The notes under the pieces were generated by a model. It was not told where the DNA came from. It searched no databases and worked only from the letters and a program-made list of their open reading frames with translations. Of a stretch of DNA of 16,342 nt, positions 1-6,394 are shown piece by piece (position 1 is the first letter of the stretch; each line of letters opens with the position of its first letter). The stretch lies in contig JAEYRC010000085.1 of the NCBI GenBank assembly GCA_023409675.1, positions 1 to 16,342 on the forward strand. Direction: 5' to 3'. This DNA comes from Bacteroidota bacterium (GTDB lineage: Bacteria > Bacteroidota > Bacteroidia > Chitinophagales > Chitinophagaceae). The position numbers were made by a program, and so were the translations under genes.

Positions 1-140
1 AAGCATTCCTGGATAAAATTCCGCTTGGCCGTTTTGCCAGCGCTGATGAAATAGCCGATACCACCTTATTCCTGGCCTCTGATATGAGCGCTTATATCAC
101 CGGGCAGGTGATCAGTGTTTGCGGCGGACTGAATATTTAA
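1..140 (+). CDS. SDR-family oxidoreductase, C-terminal end (partial)
   Basis: The frame that starts at base 3 runs open to a TAA at 138-140 and encodes about 45 residues. The segment reads IPLGRFASADEIADT, then FLASDMSAYITGQ, then a glycine pair close to the end. This is the usual C-terminus of short-chain dehydrogenases/reductases of the FabG/3-oxoacyl-ACP reductase type (PLGR-x4-EIA, then FLAS-D-x-S-x-YITGQ). The Rossmann N-terminus, catalytic Tyr-x3-Lys and substrate loop lie outside the window, so neither substrate nor pathway can be named. It ends 60 bases before a palindromic repeat and just before the AT-rich island, so it marks the left border of the conserved chromosome. Confidence 0.85.
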   Translation, partial: AFLDKIPLGRFASADEIADTTLFLASDMSAYITGQVISVCGGLNI

Positions 141-199
141 AGCGCAAATGGTGGATATGTTGTGGCAGCAGCAGTATAGTCGCTTTCCGATATGGTTAT

Positions 200-295
200 G
201 GTTCCCGCAGAATACGCGGATTGTAGCGGATTTACGCGGATTCTGGCTGTTCATCTGCGCTCATCTGCTTAAAATCTGCGGTATCTGCGGGAACC
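200..295. repeat. Palindromic dispersed repeat, copy 1
   Basis: About 96 bases bounded by GGTTCCCGCAGA and its inverse TCTGCGGGAACC. The inside is built from units like ATCTGCGG or their complement spaced 10-13 bases apart. The reverse complement of this copy matches copy 3 (15946-16040) closely along its length, including an identical central stretch GCGCAGATGAACAGCCA. It lies between the SDR stop and the Rhs fragment. ORFs read through it are artefacts of the repeat. Confidence 0.85.
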
Positions 296-341
296 CCTGC
301 TGCACACTCAGACTAATTGCCACTCCCCAAAACGGCTATAT
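294..341. repeat. Conserved box next to repeat copy 1
   Basis: This runs from CCCCTGC through CACACTCAGACTA to CCAAAACGG and CTATATA. It matches the box at 2884-2932 at roughly three positions in four by eye, and more loosely the box at 16086-16122. Here it follows the palindrome directly, whereas in the other two copies about 40-45 bases separate the two parts. It ends where recognisable Rhs core sequence begins. Confidence 0.65.
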
Positions 342-931
342 ATTGCAGTAATGAAAGTGCAGTAAATGTGTTCTTTGACAATCTGCAGGTTATTCATGAT
401 AAGGGTAGGATTTTGGAGGAGACGCATTATTATCCGTTTGGGTTGACGATGGCTGGGATCTCTTCTAAATCTATTGGTTCATTGGATAATAAATATGAAT
501 ACAACGGGAAAGAAAAGCAGGATAATGAGTTTAGTGATGGGGCTGGAATGGAATGGTATGATTATGGTGCCAGGATGTATGATGCGCAGATTGGAAGGTG
601 GCATACCATAGATCCTCTGGCAGAAAGGGGGCGAAGATGGAGCCCTTATAATTATGCGTTCAATAATCCGATAAGGTTTATTGATCCGGATGGAATGTGG
701 TCTTATGATATGAATAGGTGGGGCAGCATAACTACCCAAGATCAAAATGAAATACAAAATTATTTAAGTAATCAGAAGAGAAGAGAGAATGAGAATTCAG
801 AAGAAACCGATGATCCAGATAATGAGTATATTTACAATACTTCGACGGGGCTCTATAATAAAATAAGCGATAAGGAGGTGATGAATATGATATTATTCAT
901 ATTAATGAAAAACGGTCTCCCTTATTTTTAA
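342..931 (+). pseudogene. Rhs core fragment, 5'-truncated and frameshifted
   Basis: This is the C-terminal part of an Rhs/YD-repeat protein, the shell that carries polymorphic toxin tips. The frame has no plausible start: the track of codons back to 317 begins with TTG inside the repeat box, and the first in-frame ATG is well inside the core. Recognisable sequence begins near 344 with SNESAVNVFFDNLQV, then LEETHYYPFGLTMAGISSK, YNGKEKQ, YDYGARMYDAQIGRW and ending in FIDPDGM, which closes the Rhs core. A variable linker follows (YIYNTSTGLYNKISDK) and the frame stops at 931. One base later-shifted, the +1 frame from 874 reads GGDEYDIIHINEK and runs open into the toxin, so a missing G near 873-875 has split one original gene. 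The thousands of bases of YD repeats expected upstream are absent. It is probably a displaced or silent cassette, not an expressed Rhs protein. Confidence 0.85.
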
Positions 932-1035
932 ATTCTTCAGAGAATCAGATAATTATTATAAATCCTTTTTTTGGTCTTCAGGCTTCGGGGTTAAGGTATT
1001 ATAGAGATGGTGATGGACCAGCAGCTTGGAAGTTA

Positions 1036-1440
1036 ATGAATCTGACAGGTACTGCAACTTCTTTGGGGACCATTGTAGAAGATTTAGGACTGAAAGGAAT
1101 ATTAAAAGGGGCAGTTTTTGGGCTGGGAAAAATGGGTATTGCGAATGCTGCCGCTAAGGGGGCAAGTTCGATTTTTTCACACATTACACCCAAGATTGCT
1201 AAGCAAATGGGAGGCAGGGGGTGGACTAAAGAACTAATACATGGTGCCGTTAATAGTCCTTTAACAACAAGAGTAGCCACAAATAGAGCAACTGGTAATG
1301 CTGCTACCGCATTCTTTACGAAAGAAGGTGGATATGTAGTCCGAGATAATGTCACAGGTCAAATTATTCAAGTGAGCAATAGATTAGACCCGAAATGGAT
1401 ACCTGATGCGACAATAATTAATCCATATATACCTAAATAA
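1036..1440 (+). CDS. Colicin E5-type ribonuclease tip of an Rhs toxin (orphan)
   Basis: The frame is open from 874 to 1440; the first usable ATG is at 1036, giving 134 residues. The C-terminal half matches the colicin E5 RNase domain pattern: KIAKQM-x2-RGWTKELI, then a TGNAATAFF segment, GGYVVRDNVTGQIIQVS, and DPKWIPDATI. Colicin E5 cleaves the anticodon loop of tRNAs that carry queuosine (Tyr, His, Asn, Asp). The N-terminal part (GTATSLGTIVEDLGL, GILKGAVFGLGKMGIANAAAKG) is a glycine/alanine-rich linker typical of pre-toxin segments. From memory, E5 has arginine in the stretch preceding the QM pair (IRGQM), where this protein has IAKQM, so activity may be altered; an alignment is needed. The gene is followed one base later by the immunity gene. 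Composition is clearly more AT-rich than the housekeeping genes to the right. Whether the protein is made from ATG 1036 is unknown, because the Rhs shell upstream is broken. Confidence 0.8.
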   Translation: MNLTGTATSLGTIVEDLGLKGILKGAVFGLGKMGIANAAAKGASSIFSHITPKIAKQMGGRGWTKELIHGAVNSPLTTRVATNRATGNAATAFFTKEGGYVVRDNVTGQIIQVSNRLDPKWIPDATIINPYIPK

Positions 1441-1441
1441 T

Positions 1442-1738
1442 ATGAATGAAGTTGAAAAGGATTTTAAAGATAAAGCAATAATAAGGGAAGAAATATTTCT
1501 CTTCTCGAAAGAAAATGCTTTGTCATTTATTGCAGCCTGCCAAAAGAAAAAAATTGGCATACTCGGAATAGATGGCTTCTTTTTAATAGAAGACAAAATT
1601 CAGCCCAGTAGCGAAAATAGTATAGATTTTTCTTCTGGCGATTATGTACGAGAGTCAGGAAGTATTTATTCCGAAGCAACTAACTTTTTAAATGAGAAGG
1701 ACGAAAAATTGTTTTTTGAAATAGTATGCTCGGATTAA
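1442..1738 (+). CDS. Colicin E5-type immunity protein
   Basis: 98 residues starting one base after the toxin stop, so very likely translationally coupled to it. The segment ALSFIAACQKKKIGILGIDGF resembles the ImmE5 family, in which a helix is followed by a strand with the ILGIDG signature. The rest is acidic (EDKIQPSSENSIDFSSGDY, NEKDEKLFFEIVCSD), as expected for a protein that mimics RNA to block the active site of an RNase. There is no signal peptide or membrane segment, so it should act in the cytoplasm. The frame is intact although the toxin gene upstream is broken, which fits selection for protection against siblings that still carry the toxin. The match is by motif and position, not by alignment. 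Confidence 0.75.
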   Translation: MNEVEKDFKDKAIIREEIFLFSKENALSFIAACQKKKIGILGIDGFFLIEDKIQPSSENSIDFSSGDYVRESGSIYSEATNFLNEKDEKLFFEIVCSD

Positions 1739-1806
1739 TAAAAAATACTTTAGATCAGTTTTGTATTATTGTAAGCTCCCCACAAAAGAAGTATTTTCTT
1801 TAAGCA

Positions 1807-1932
1807 GGCCTCGACGAGTGGATGAAACACTACAACGGAGAACGTCCGCATAGTGGCCGTAACCGCTAAGGAAAACCGCCGATGCAAACTTTTATTGAAT
1901 CACTTAACTTGGCATTAGAAAAATTTGAATGA
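1807..1932 (+). pseudogene. IS481-like transposase, 3' remnant
   Basis: A single frame reads LDEWMKHYNGERPHSGRNR, stop, GKPPMQTFIESLNLALEKFE, stop. This is the C-terminal tail of DDE integrase-core transposases of the IS481 type, in which the motif Y-N-x-ERPH-x-G is followed by a short loop and GKTPMQTF. The TAA at 1873-1875 falls inside the loop where a tyrosine is expected, and a stop in the same frame sits just before the remnant at 1801-1803. The catalytic residues, inverted repeats and 5' end are gone. It lies between the Rhs cassette and the truncated ParE-like gene and may be what truncated the latter. Confidence 0.75.
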
Positions 1933-1947
1933 ATCTTCAACAGCTGC

Positions 1948-2070
1948 CTAAATATTAATCCAAATCCATTTCATTACTAAAACCAGATCAGTAGCCTGTT
2001 CATTGTAATAAGCAATAGCGGCCTCTATGTCGGTCACTGCGGCAGGTGTAATAAGAATTTTATAGGGCAT
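1948..2070 (-). pseudogene. ParE/RelE-like toxin, truncated
   Basis: The ATG at 2068-2070 lies inside the last codons of the antitoxin gene (11-base overlap, other frame). It encodes 40 residues: PYKILITPAAVTDIEAAIAYYNEQATDL, then VLVMKWIWINI and TAG. The first part is the N-terminus of the ParE branch of the RelE/ParE fold (strand, helix with D-I-x2-A, then YY-x-E). Full-length members have about 95-100 residues, so over half is missing. After ATDL the next frame reads GFSNEMDLD, closer to the family (LG-x-RF-x-NE), which suggests a lost base before the truncation. The break falls next to the transposase remnant. The protein is very unlikely to be active. Confidence 0.7.
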
Positions 2071-2287
2071 CAGGGCTTTTAAAGCGGTGCTTCACCTCAT
2101 TATAGTTGAGCAGGTAATCCGGAATACTCTTGATAGCCTGTAGTTCTTTATCAAGCGCTGCTCTTTGCTTCGCGTTCAGCTCAATGGTATCTTCTTCTAC
2201 CGTTTCAACAGCATTCACTTTAATGAGGTCTTCAATAAGGGCTGCAGCATATTCTTTTTTGATGCGGATGTGTAGGGTGCCAGGCAT
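2060..2287 (-). CDS. Antitoxin of a ParE-type toxin-antitoxin module
   Basis: 75 residues from ATG 2285-2287; a longer reading from 2308 would need a TTG start and lacks support. The N-terminus MPGTLHIRIKKEYAAALIEDL resembles the short antitoxins that precede ParE-like toxins in Bacteroidota, followed by an acidic stretch (VEEDTIELNAKQ) and a C-terminal toxin-binding-like segment (IPDYLLNYNEVKHRF). It starts 10 bases after the stop of the XRE regulator and its last codons overlap the toxin start, an arrangement that couples antitoxin and toxin translation. The antitoxin frame is intact although the toxin is broken. The family is inferred from size, charge pattern and position. Confidence 0.65.
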   Translation of the reverse strand: MPGTLHIRIKKEYAAALIEDLIKVNAVETVEEDTIELNAKQRAALDKELQAIKSIPDYLLNYNEVKHRFKSPDAL

Positions 2288-2297
2288 AATAAAAGAT

Positions 2298-2639
2298 TTA
2301 AGAGGCAAAAGCCTTCCTGGCTTTTACGTTTTGAATAATATTGTCAATGACAAAATATATTTTTTCTTTCGTATCAGTGTCCAGTTTTTCTATATCCTGC
2401 AGGCGGCTGATGTTTTTCTTATCAAAGCAGGCATTGATGCCTTCTCCTACCAAATAATCCAGGCTGACTTCAAAAGCATCCGCAATTTTTTTTGCCGCTT
2501 CAATAGAAGGCATGGCTTCACTGCGCTCATATTTTCCGATCATCTCCCGGCTAACGCCACTCTTGCTGGCCAGATCGGTCTGGTTCCAGTCTTTTTGCTT
2601 ACGCAGGTCACTGATGATTTTGCCGGTATTTATAGGCAT
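2298..2639 (-). CDS. XRE-family helix-turn-helix regulator
   Basis: 113 residues from ATG 2637-2639; the frame extends to 2660 only with a TTG start. Residues about 5-60 form a Cro/CI-type HTH (IISDLRKQKDWNQTDLASKSGVS as helices 1-2, REMIGKYERSEAMPSIEAAKKIADAF for the recognition region and after), followed by VSLDYLVGEG. The C-terminal 50 residues (DIEKLDTDTKEKIYFVIDNIIQNVKARK) are helical and probably dimerise. It is the first gene of a likely three-gene transcript with the antitoxin and ParE remnant. This order parallels the PaaR-PaaA-ParE modules of enterobacteria, where an XRE protein represses the operon. A free-standing regulator that happens to lie upstream is the alternative. Confidence 0.85.
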   Translation of the reverse strand: MPINTGKIISDLRKQKDWNQTDLASKSGVSREMIGKYERSEAMPSIEAAKKIADAFEVSLDYLVGEGINACFDKKNISRLQDIEKLDTDTKEKIYFVIDNIIQNVKARKAFAS

Positions 2640-2679
2640 AAAAGGCTTTTTTATGAACAATAATTATTCGCCAAGGTTA

Positions 2680-2691
2680 AATTATGTAATT
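2680..2691. promoter_or_regulatory. Possible operator of the XRE regulator
   Basis: AATTA-TG-TAATT is a perfect 5+2+5 inverted repeat in AT-rich DNA, about 40 bases upstream of the regulator's ATG. XRE proteins usually bind such short dyads next to their own promoter. It could be chance in DNA this AT-rich. No convincing -7 box was seen next to it. Confidence 0.25.
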
Positions 2692-2800
2692 AAAGTACAG
2701 AAATTAGAAAAATAATTTAATATTTTTAACAACTTGGCAGCAATAAGGAAAGTGCCTTTTTCATATCCTTGCCACCGTGAACAGGCACGATAGAGCAACC

Positions 2801-2842
2801 AGGATCCGCGAAAATCAGCCAAAATCTGCAGGATCTGCGGGA
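2801..2842. repeat. Dispersed repeat, copy 2 (half element)
   Basis: Only one arm is present: ATCCGCGAAAATCAGCC followed by AAAATCTGCAGGATCTGCGG and GAA. It aligns with the right half of copy 3 with few differences. The opposite arm with GGTTCCCGC is missing, so this copy is truncated or decayed. The region 2640-2932 contains no gene that I can support. Confidence 0.7.
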
Positions 2843-2883
2843 AACATATATTCACGTTGATTATACGCTAAAACCTGCGCCGA

Positions 2884-2932
2884 CTCCTGCCCTACACTCA
2901 GGCTATTCACCGCTCCTTAAAACGCCTGTATA
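2884..2932. repeat. Conserved box next to repeat copy 2
   Basis: CTCCTGCCC, TACACTCAGGCTATTCACCG and AAAACGCCTGTATA match the box at 294-341. It ends directly at the TAG stop (2933-2935) of the minus-strand crotonase gene and is separated from the half element by about 41 bases. Confidence 0.65.
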
Positions 2933-3667
2933 CTATACTGTCTTTTTATTCAGAATAAGCCTTCCGCTGATGGCAGCCCGTGCAGCCAACAGCTCGTCCC
3001 AGTGTTCCGTTCCAGCCCATAACATCTTCTTGATCTCCCGCATCGCTTCCGGACTCGAATGCGACAGGCTGTCGGCAAGGCGACCTATAGATTCATCCAT
3101 ATCTTCAACCGAAGGATGCAACTCTGCATACAGGCCTTTACGCCGCGCCCAGTCGGCATTTCGCCACATGGAGGAATCAATCGCCAGCGCAGAAAACGCG
3201 GATAAACCTATTTTACGTTCTACGGCAGGTCCGATTACGAATGGACCAATCCCGATCGAAAGTTCACTGAGCTTAACATCGGCATCGCCGGCAGCAATGG
3301 CATAATCTGCGGCAGCAGCAATACCAACACCTCCGCCAACACACTTGCCGTGAATGCGCACGATGATCAGTTTGGGCGATTTCCGCATGGCATTGATCAC
3401 CTGGCCAAAGCCGTTAAAAAACTGCTGACCTTCATCTTCATTTCTGAGGCCGGCCAGTTCGTCGAAAGATGCTCCTGCACAAAAGGATTTGTTTCCCCCG
3501 GAACGGATGACCAGCACCCGCGCATTATCGTTATTGCTTGCACTGTAAATTTCCTGCGCCAGCAGCTCCAGCAATTTGGCCGGAAGTGAATTGCCCTTGG
3601 GATGATAGAACTCAATCGTGCATACACCATTGACCACCACCGATTTTACATATGATTCGTCCTGCAT
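2933..3667 (-). CDS. Enoyl-CoA hydratase/isomerase (crotonase) family protein
   Basis: 244 residues from ATG 3665-3667; the frame is open to an ATG at 3709 that would overlap paaZ by 17 bases, and crotonase homology starts only after the later ATG. Oxyanion-hole segments are visible: KSFCAGASFDEL (about 60-71) and HGKCVGGGVGIAAAADYAIA (about 106-125). In classical hydratases the second glycine run is GGGCEL with a catalytic Glu; here that position is Gly115. The other glutamate (Glu135, LSELSIGIGP) is kept. One acid only is more typical of isomerases and other crotonases than of efficient hydratases. It lies 25 bases downstream of paaZ and should share its transcript, so a role in phenylacetyl-CoA catabolism (PaaF- or PaaG-like) is likely but the exact step is not shown. 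Confidence 0.85.
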   Translation of the reverse strand: MQDESYVKSVVVNGVCTIEFYHPKGNSLPAKLLELLAQEIYSASNNDNARVLVIRSGGNKSFCAGASFDELAGLRNEDEGQQFFNGFGQVINAMRKSPKLIIVRIHGKCVGGGVGIAAAADYAIAAGDADVKLSELSIGIGPFVIGPAVERKIGLSAFSALAIDSSMWRNADWARRKGLYAELHPSVEDMDESIGRLADSLSHSSPEAMREIKKMLWAGTEHWDELLAARAAISGRLILNKKTV

Positions 3668-3692
3668 ATAAAAAGTGCTATGATTTACCCGT

Positions 3693-5747
3693 TTAAGCGT
3701 TCTTTGCATTGCGCATAGCCACCATCGTTAGTATGGTAGCCACCGCGATCATCTCATCCTGCTGGTCATACACCGATACCCGCCATTTCACGATCCCCTT
3801 CGGACGGTCTTTCGCGTCTTTTGGTTCCTGCGCGGTCTTCTGGGCGCAGGTCAGTACAACATACATCGTGGTGCCGGCATATACCGGTTTCAGAAAGCGG
3901 CATTCTTCCAGTCCGTAATTTAATAAAACCGGTCCTTTCGCGGCATCAACAAATAACCCTGCGGCCGCGCTCAAAATAAAATACCCGTGCGCTACCGGCT
4001 TTTCAAATATCGTTCCGTCAAGTGAGGTATGATCGGTATGCGCATAAAAGTGATCCCAGCTTACATTGGCGAAGTTGACAATATCCGCTTCTGTAATGGT
4101 GCGGCGATGGGTGGTAATGCTGTCGCCCACCCCGATTTCTTCAAAATACTTCCGGAAAGGATGCTGATCGGTAGCGTTGGTTTTGCCGCCGGGTATATAG
4201 GAATTGGTAATGGTACTGAGCATAGTCGGACTACCCTGCACAGCGGTTCGTTGCATATAGTGCTGCACGCCGCGTATACCGCCCATTTCTTCGCCACCTC
4301 CTGCCCGGCCGGGCCCGCCATGTACCAGCATGGGCAGGGGAGACCCATGACCCGTACTTTCTTTAGCGCATTCGCGGTTAAGCACTAATATCCGGCCATG
4401 ATGGGTGGCCGCGCCCAGGACAAATTTCCGTGCAATGCCCTCGTTACCGGTGACGATTGAACATACCAGCGACCCCTTTCCCAGCCTGGCCAGGGCAACC
4501 GCCTCGTCGAGTGTTTTATAGGGCATTAAGGTACTTACGGGCCCAAAAGCCTCCACCTCGTGCGGTGCAGGGGAACTAAAGGGCGTTTCATTTTTCAGCA
4601 ACAGCGGACTCATAAAGGCCCCTTTGTCGAAGTCGGCATCGATAAGTTCTATACTGTCGAGTGTTCCATAAATAAGCTGTGATGAGGCTAGCAACTTTTC
4701 CACCTGTGTAAAAACTTCCTGCCGCTGTCCTTTACCGGCAAGTGCTCCCATTCTCACCTGTTCATTCAACGGGTTTCCAACAGTGGTTTTATCGAGCGCC
4801 GCAGACAGATCTTTCCAAACTGCCTCCATTCTGGATTCGGGAACGAAAATGCGGCGGATGGCCGTACAGCGCTGCCCGGCTTTAACAGTCATTTCCCGAC
4901 GAACTTCCTTTATGAAAATGTCCCATTCGTCCTGGCCAGGTTCCACATCCGATCCCAGTACAATACAATTCAGGGAGTCGGATTCCATATTGAATAATAC
5001 ATTCTGTTCAAGAATCGTCTTACCCGATTTAAGCATTAATCCTGTTGATGCGGAACCGGTGAAGGTGACCACATCCTGCGACTGAACATGATCGAGCAGA
5101 TCGCCGGCACTGCCGCAGATCAACTGTACAGCAGCTTCCGGAAGAATACCTGAAGCGATGATTTCCCGAAATACGGCCTCTGTAAGAAATGAGGTTACTG
5201 TTGCCGGTTTCACCACAGCGGGTACCCCTGCCAGTAAGTTTACAGCGATCTTTTCCAGCATTCCCCATACCGGAAAATTATAGGCGTTGATATGCACAGC
5301 AACTCCTTCTTTGGGCACCATAATGTGCTGCCCGCTAAAGGTGCCGCCTTTTCCAAGCATGGCAGCTTCGCCATCAATATAAAAAGGTTCGTCGGGAAAC
5401 TGGCGGCGTAAGGAGGCATAAGAAAACAGGTTGCCGATTCCACCTTCAATATCGATCCAGCTATCAGCCCGGGTAGCGCCCGTCATCAGGCTTACGGTAT
5501 AAAATTTTTCCAGATGCCCGCGCAGGTGCAGGGCAAGGGCTTTAAGCATCCGGCCTCTTTCATGAAAGGTCATTTTTCGCAGGGCTGGATTACCGACCTT
5601 TCGACCATATTCCAGCACTGACCTGAAATCAAGACCTTTTGTTGTAGCAAGCGCAATCTTTTCTCCGGTAACCGCATGGTACAATGGCTGACCTTCGCCA
5701 TCACCACGGATCCAGTTACCGGTGATATAGTTTTCAACCGTATACAT
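3693..5747 (-). CDS. paaZ: PaaZ: oxepin-CoA hydrolase / semialdehyde dehydrogenase
   Basis: 684 residues, the usual length for PaaZ. The N-terminal aldehyde dehydrogenase domain (about 1-520) has MVPKEGVAVHINAYNFPVWG, the NAD-site segment TFTGSASTG, the general base Glu255 in NMESDSLN and the nucleophile Cys294 in KAGQRCTAIRR. The C-terminal MaoC-type hydratase domain (about 530-680) has ITEADIVNFANVSWDHFYAHTD with Asp565 and His570, then PVAHGYFILSAAAGLF. E. coli PaaZ has its active-site residues at nearly the same positions. The hydratase domain opens the oxepin-CoA ring and the dehydrogenase oxidises the resulting aldehyde to 3-oxo-5,6-dehydrosuberyl-CoA in aerobic phenylacetate breakdown. 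The monooxygenase genes paaABCDE, paaK and paaJ are not in the window, so this pair is either the edge of a cluster or detached from it. Confidence 0.95.
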   Translation of the reverse strand: MYTVENYITGNWIRGDGEGQPLYHAVTGEKIALATTKGLDFRSVLEYGRKVGNPALRKMTFHERGRMLKALALHLRGHLEKFYTVSLMTGATRADSWIDIEGGIGNLFSYASLRRQFPDEPFYIDGEAAMLGKGGTFSGQHIMVPKEGVAVHINAYNFPVWGMLEKIAVNLLAGVPAVVKPATVTSFLTEAVFREIIASGILPEAAVQLICGSAGDLLDHVQSQDVVTFTGSASTGLMLKSGKTILEQNVLFNMESDSLNCIVLGSDVEPGQDEWDIFIKEVRREMTVKAGQRCTAIRRIFVPESRMEAVWKDLSAALDKTTVGNPLNEQVRMGALAGKGQRQEVFTQVEKLLASSQLIYGTLDSIELIDADFDKGAFMSPLLLKNETPFSSPAPHEVEAFGPVSTLMPYKTLDEAVALARLGKGSLVCSIVTGNEGIARKFVLGAATHHGRILVLNRECAKESTGHGSPLPMLVHGGPGRAGGGEEMGGIRGVQHYMQRTAVQGSPTMLSTITNSYIPGGKTNATDQHPFRKYFEEIGVGDSITTHRRTITEADIVNFANVSWDHFYAHTDHTSLDGTIFEKPVAHGYFILSAAAGLFVDAAKGPVLLNYGLEECRFLKPVYAGTTMYVVLTCAQKTAQEPKDAKDRPKGIVKWRVSVYDQQDEMIAVATILTMVAMRNAKNA

Positions 5748-5871
5748 TGTACGAATTTAATGGAATTCTTTTCCCCTGAACTGAACGAAACTTAAAATTA
5801 ATCCGCCGGAACATAAATAATGCAGGATAGTTTTCAACCAAAAATAATGTAGCTGTTGACGCTCTTCTTCC

Positions 5872-5879
5872 TACTTTTG
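5872..5879 (+). promoter_or_regulatory. Bacteroidota -7 box before the 5894 lipoprotein
   Basis: TACTTTTG fits TAnnTTTG, 14 bases before the ATG, implying a very short leader. A TTG at 5856-5858 is closer than the usual -33 spacing. The 146-base divergent region 5748-5893 must also hold the paaZ promoter, for which only imperfect boxes were seen. Confidence 0.45.
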
Positions 5880-5893
5880 AGAAAAGATTTTAC

Positions 5894-6373
5894 ATGTACG
5901 CTCGTATCCCGCTTTTTGTTCTTACTGTATTGGTGATGGTGGCCTGTAATGATGCTGCTGATTCTTCTTCCGCACGCCCCAACGGGTACAGCCAGATTCC
6001 CGCCACCCGGGAGGATAGTCTGTTCAAAGAGGTGATGCAGGGTCACGATATCGGCATGGCAAGGATGGGAAAATTGTCGAAGAATATTTCGCTGCTGCAG
6101 GAAAAGCTGGATTCCATTGAACTCCTTTCCGATGCCGAAGCACAGCAGCTTGAACCCCTGCGGAAGGATTATGAATCCATTCTGTCAGCGTTAAAACAGG
6201 CAGATGATGGTATGAGCGACTGGATGCATGATTTCCGGGCCGATTCAGGGCAGGGTAATCCACAGGTGCGTATTGCCTACCTGGAAAATGAAAAAGTAAA
6301 GGTTGAAAAGGTTAAACAGGATATCCTGGAGAGCTTACAAAAGGCAGACTCTCTTCTGAACAGCAATAAATAA
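5894..6373 (+). CDS. Putative lipoprotein with coiled-coil helices
   Basis: 159 residues. The N-terminus MYARIPLFVLTVLVMVAC is a short lipoprotein signal with Cys18 as the lipidation site. The mature part is almost wholly helical and charged: EVMQGHDIGMARMGKLSKNI, a heptad-like LLQEKLDSIELL, then DDGMSDWMHDFRAD and YLENEKVKVEKVKQDILESL. This pattern (HD-x2-MA-x-MG..., W-M-x2-F, YLE-x-EK-x-KVEKV) recurs in small Bacteroidota proteins sometimes labelled 'viral A-type inclusion protein', a label without functional meaning. It is expected in the periplasm anchored to a membrane. It is transcribed divergently from paaZ and convergent with adk. Function unknown. Confidence 0.75.
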   Translation: MYARIPLFVLTVLVMVACNDAADSSSARPNGYSQIPATREDSLFKEVMQGHDIGMARMGKLSKNISLLQEKLDSIELLSDAEAQQLEPLRKDYESILSALKQADDGMSDWMHDFRADSGQGNPQVRIAYLENEKVKVEKVKQDILESLQKADSLLNSNK

Positions 6374-6394
6374 ACTCACGAAAAGTTAGCGTGA

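Noticed and set aside
200..295. CRISPR-like array because of the repeated ATCTGCGG units
   Set aside because: Units are about 8 bases with 2-5 base gaps and invert at the centre; there are no spacers and no cas genes.
317..345. Start of the Rhs gene at 317
   Set aside because: The codon is TTG and lies in the repeat box; Rhs similarity starts later and the protein's large N-terminal part is missing.
66..351. Open frames on both strands over the first repeat
   Set aside because: They run through palindromic repeat DNA, have poor starts and no recognisable protein features.
866..880. Programmed -1 frameshift joining Rhs core and toxin
   Set aside because: No slippery heptamer or downstream pseudoknot was seen; a lost G in a short G run is simpler.
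3668..3709. Upstream ATG start for the crotonase
   Set aside because: It would overlap paaZ and adds residues with no crotonase character; the ATG at 3667 fits family length.
4029..4388. Long plus-strand frames opposite paaZ
   Set aside because: Shadow frames of a GC-rich gene with intact PaaZ motifs on the other strand.
6374..6394. Terminator TCACG/CGTGA between the lipoprotein gene and adk
   Set aside because: Only a 5-bp stem with a 9-base loop and no T-run; too weak to call.
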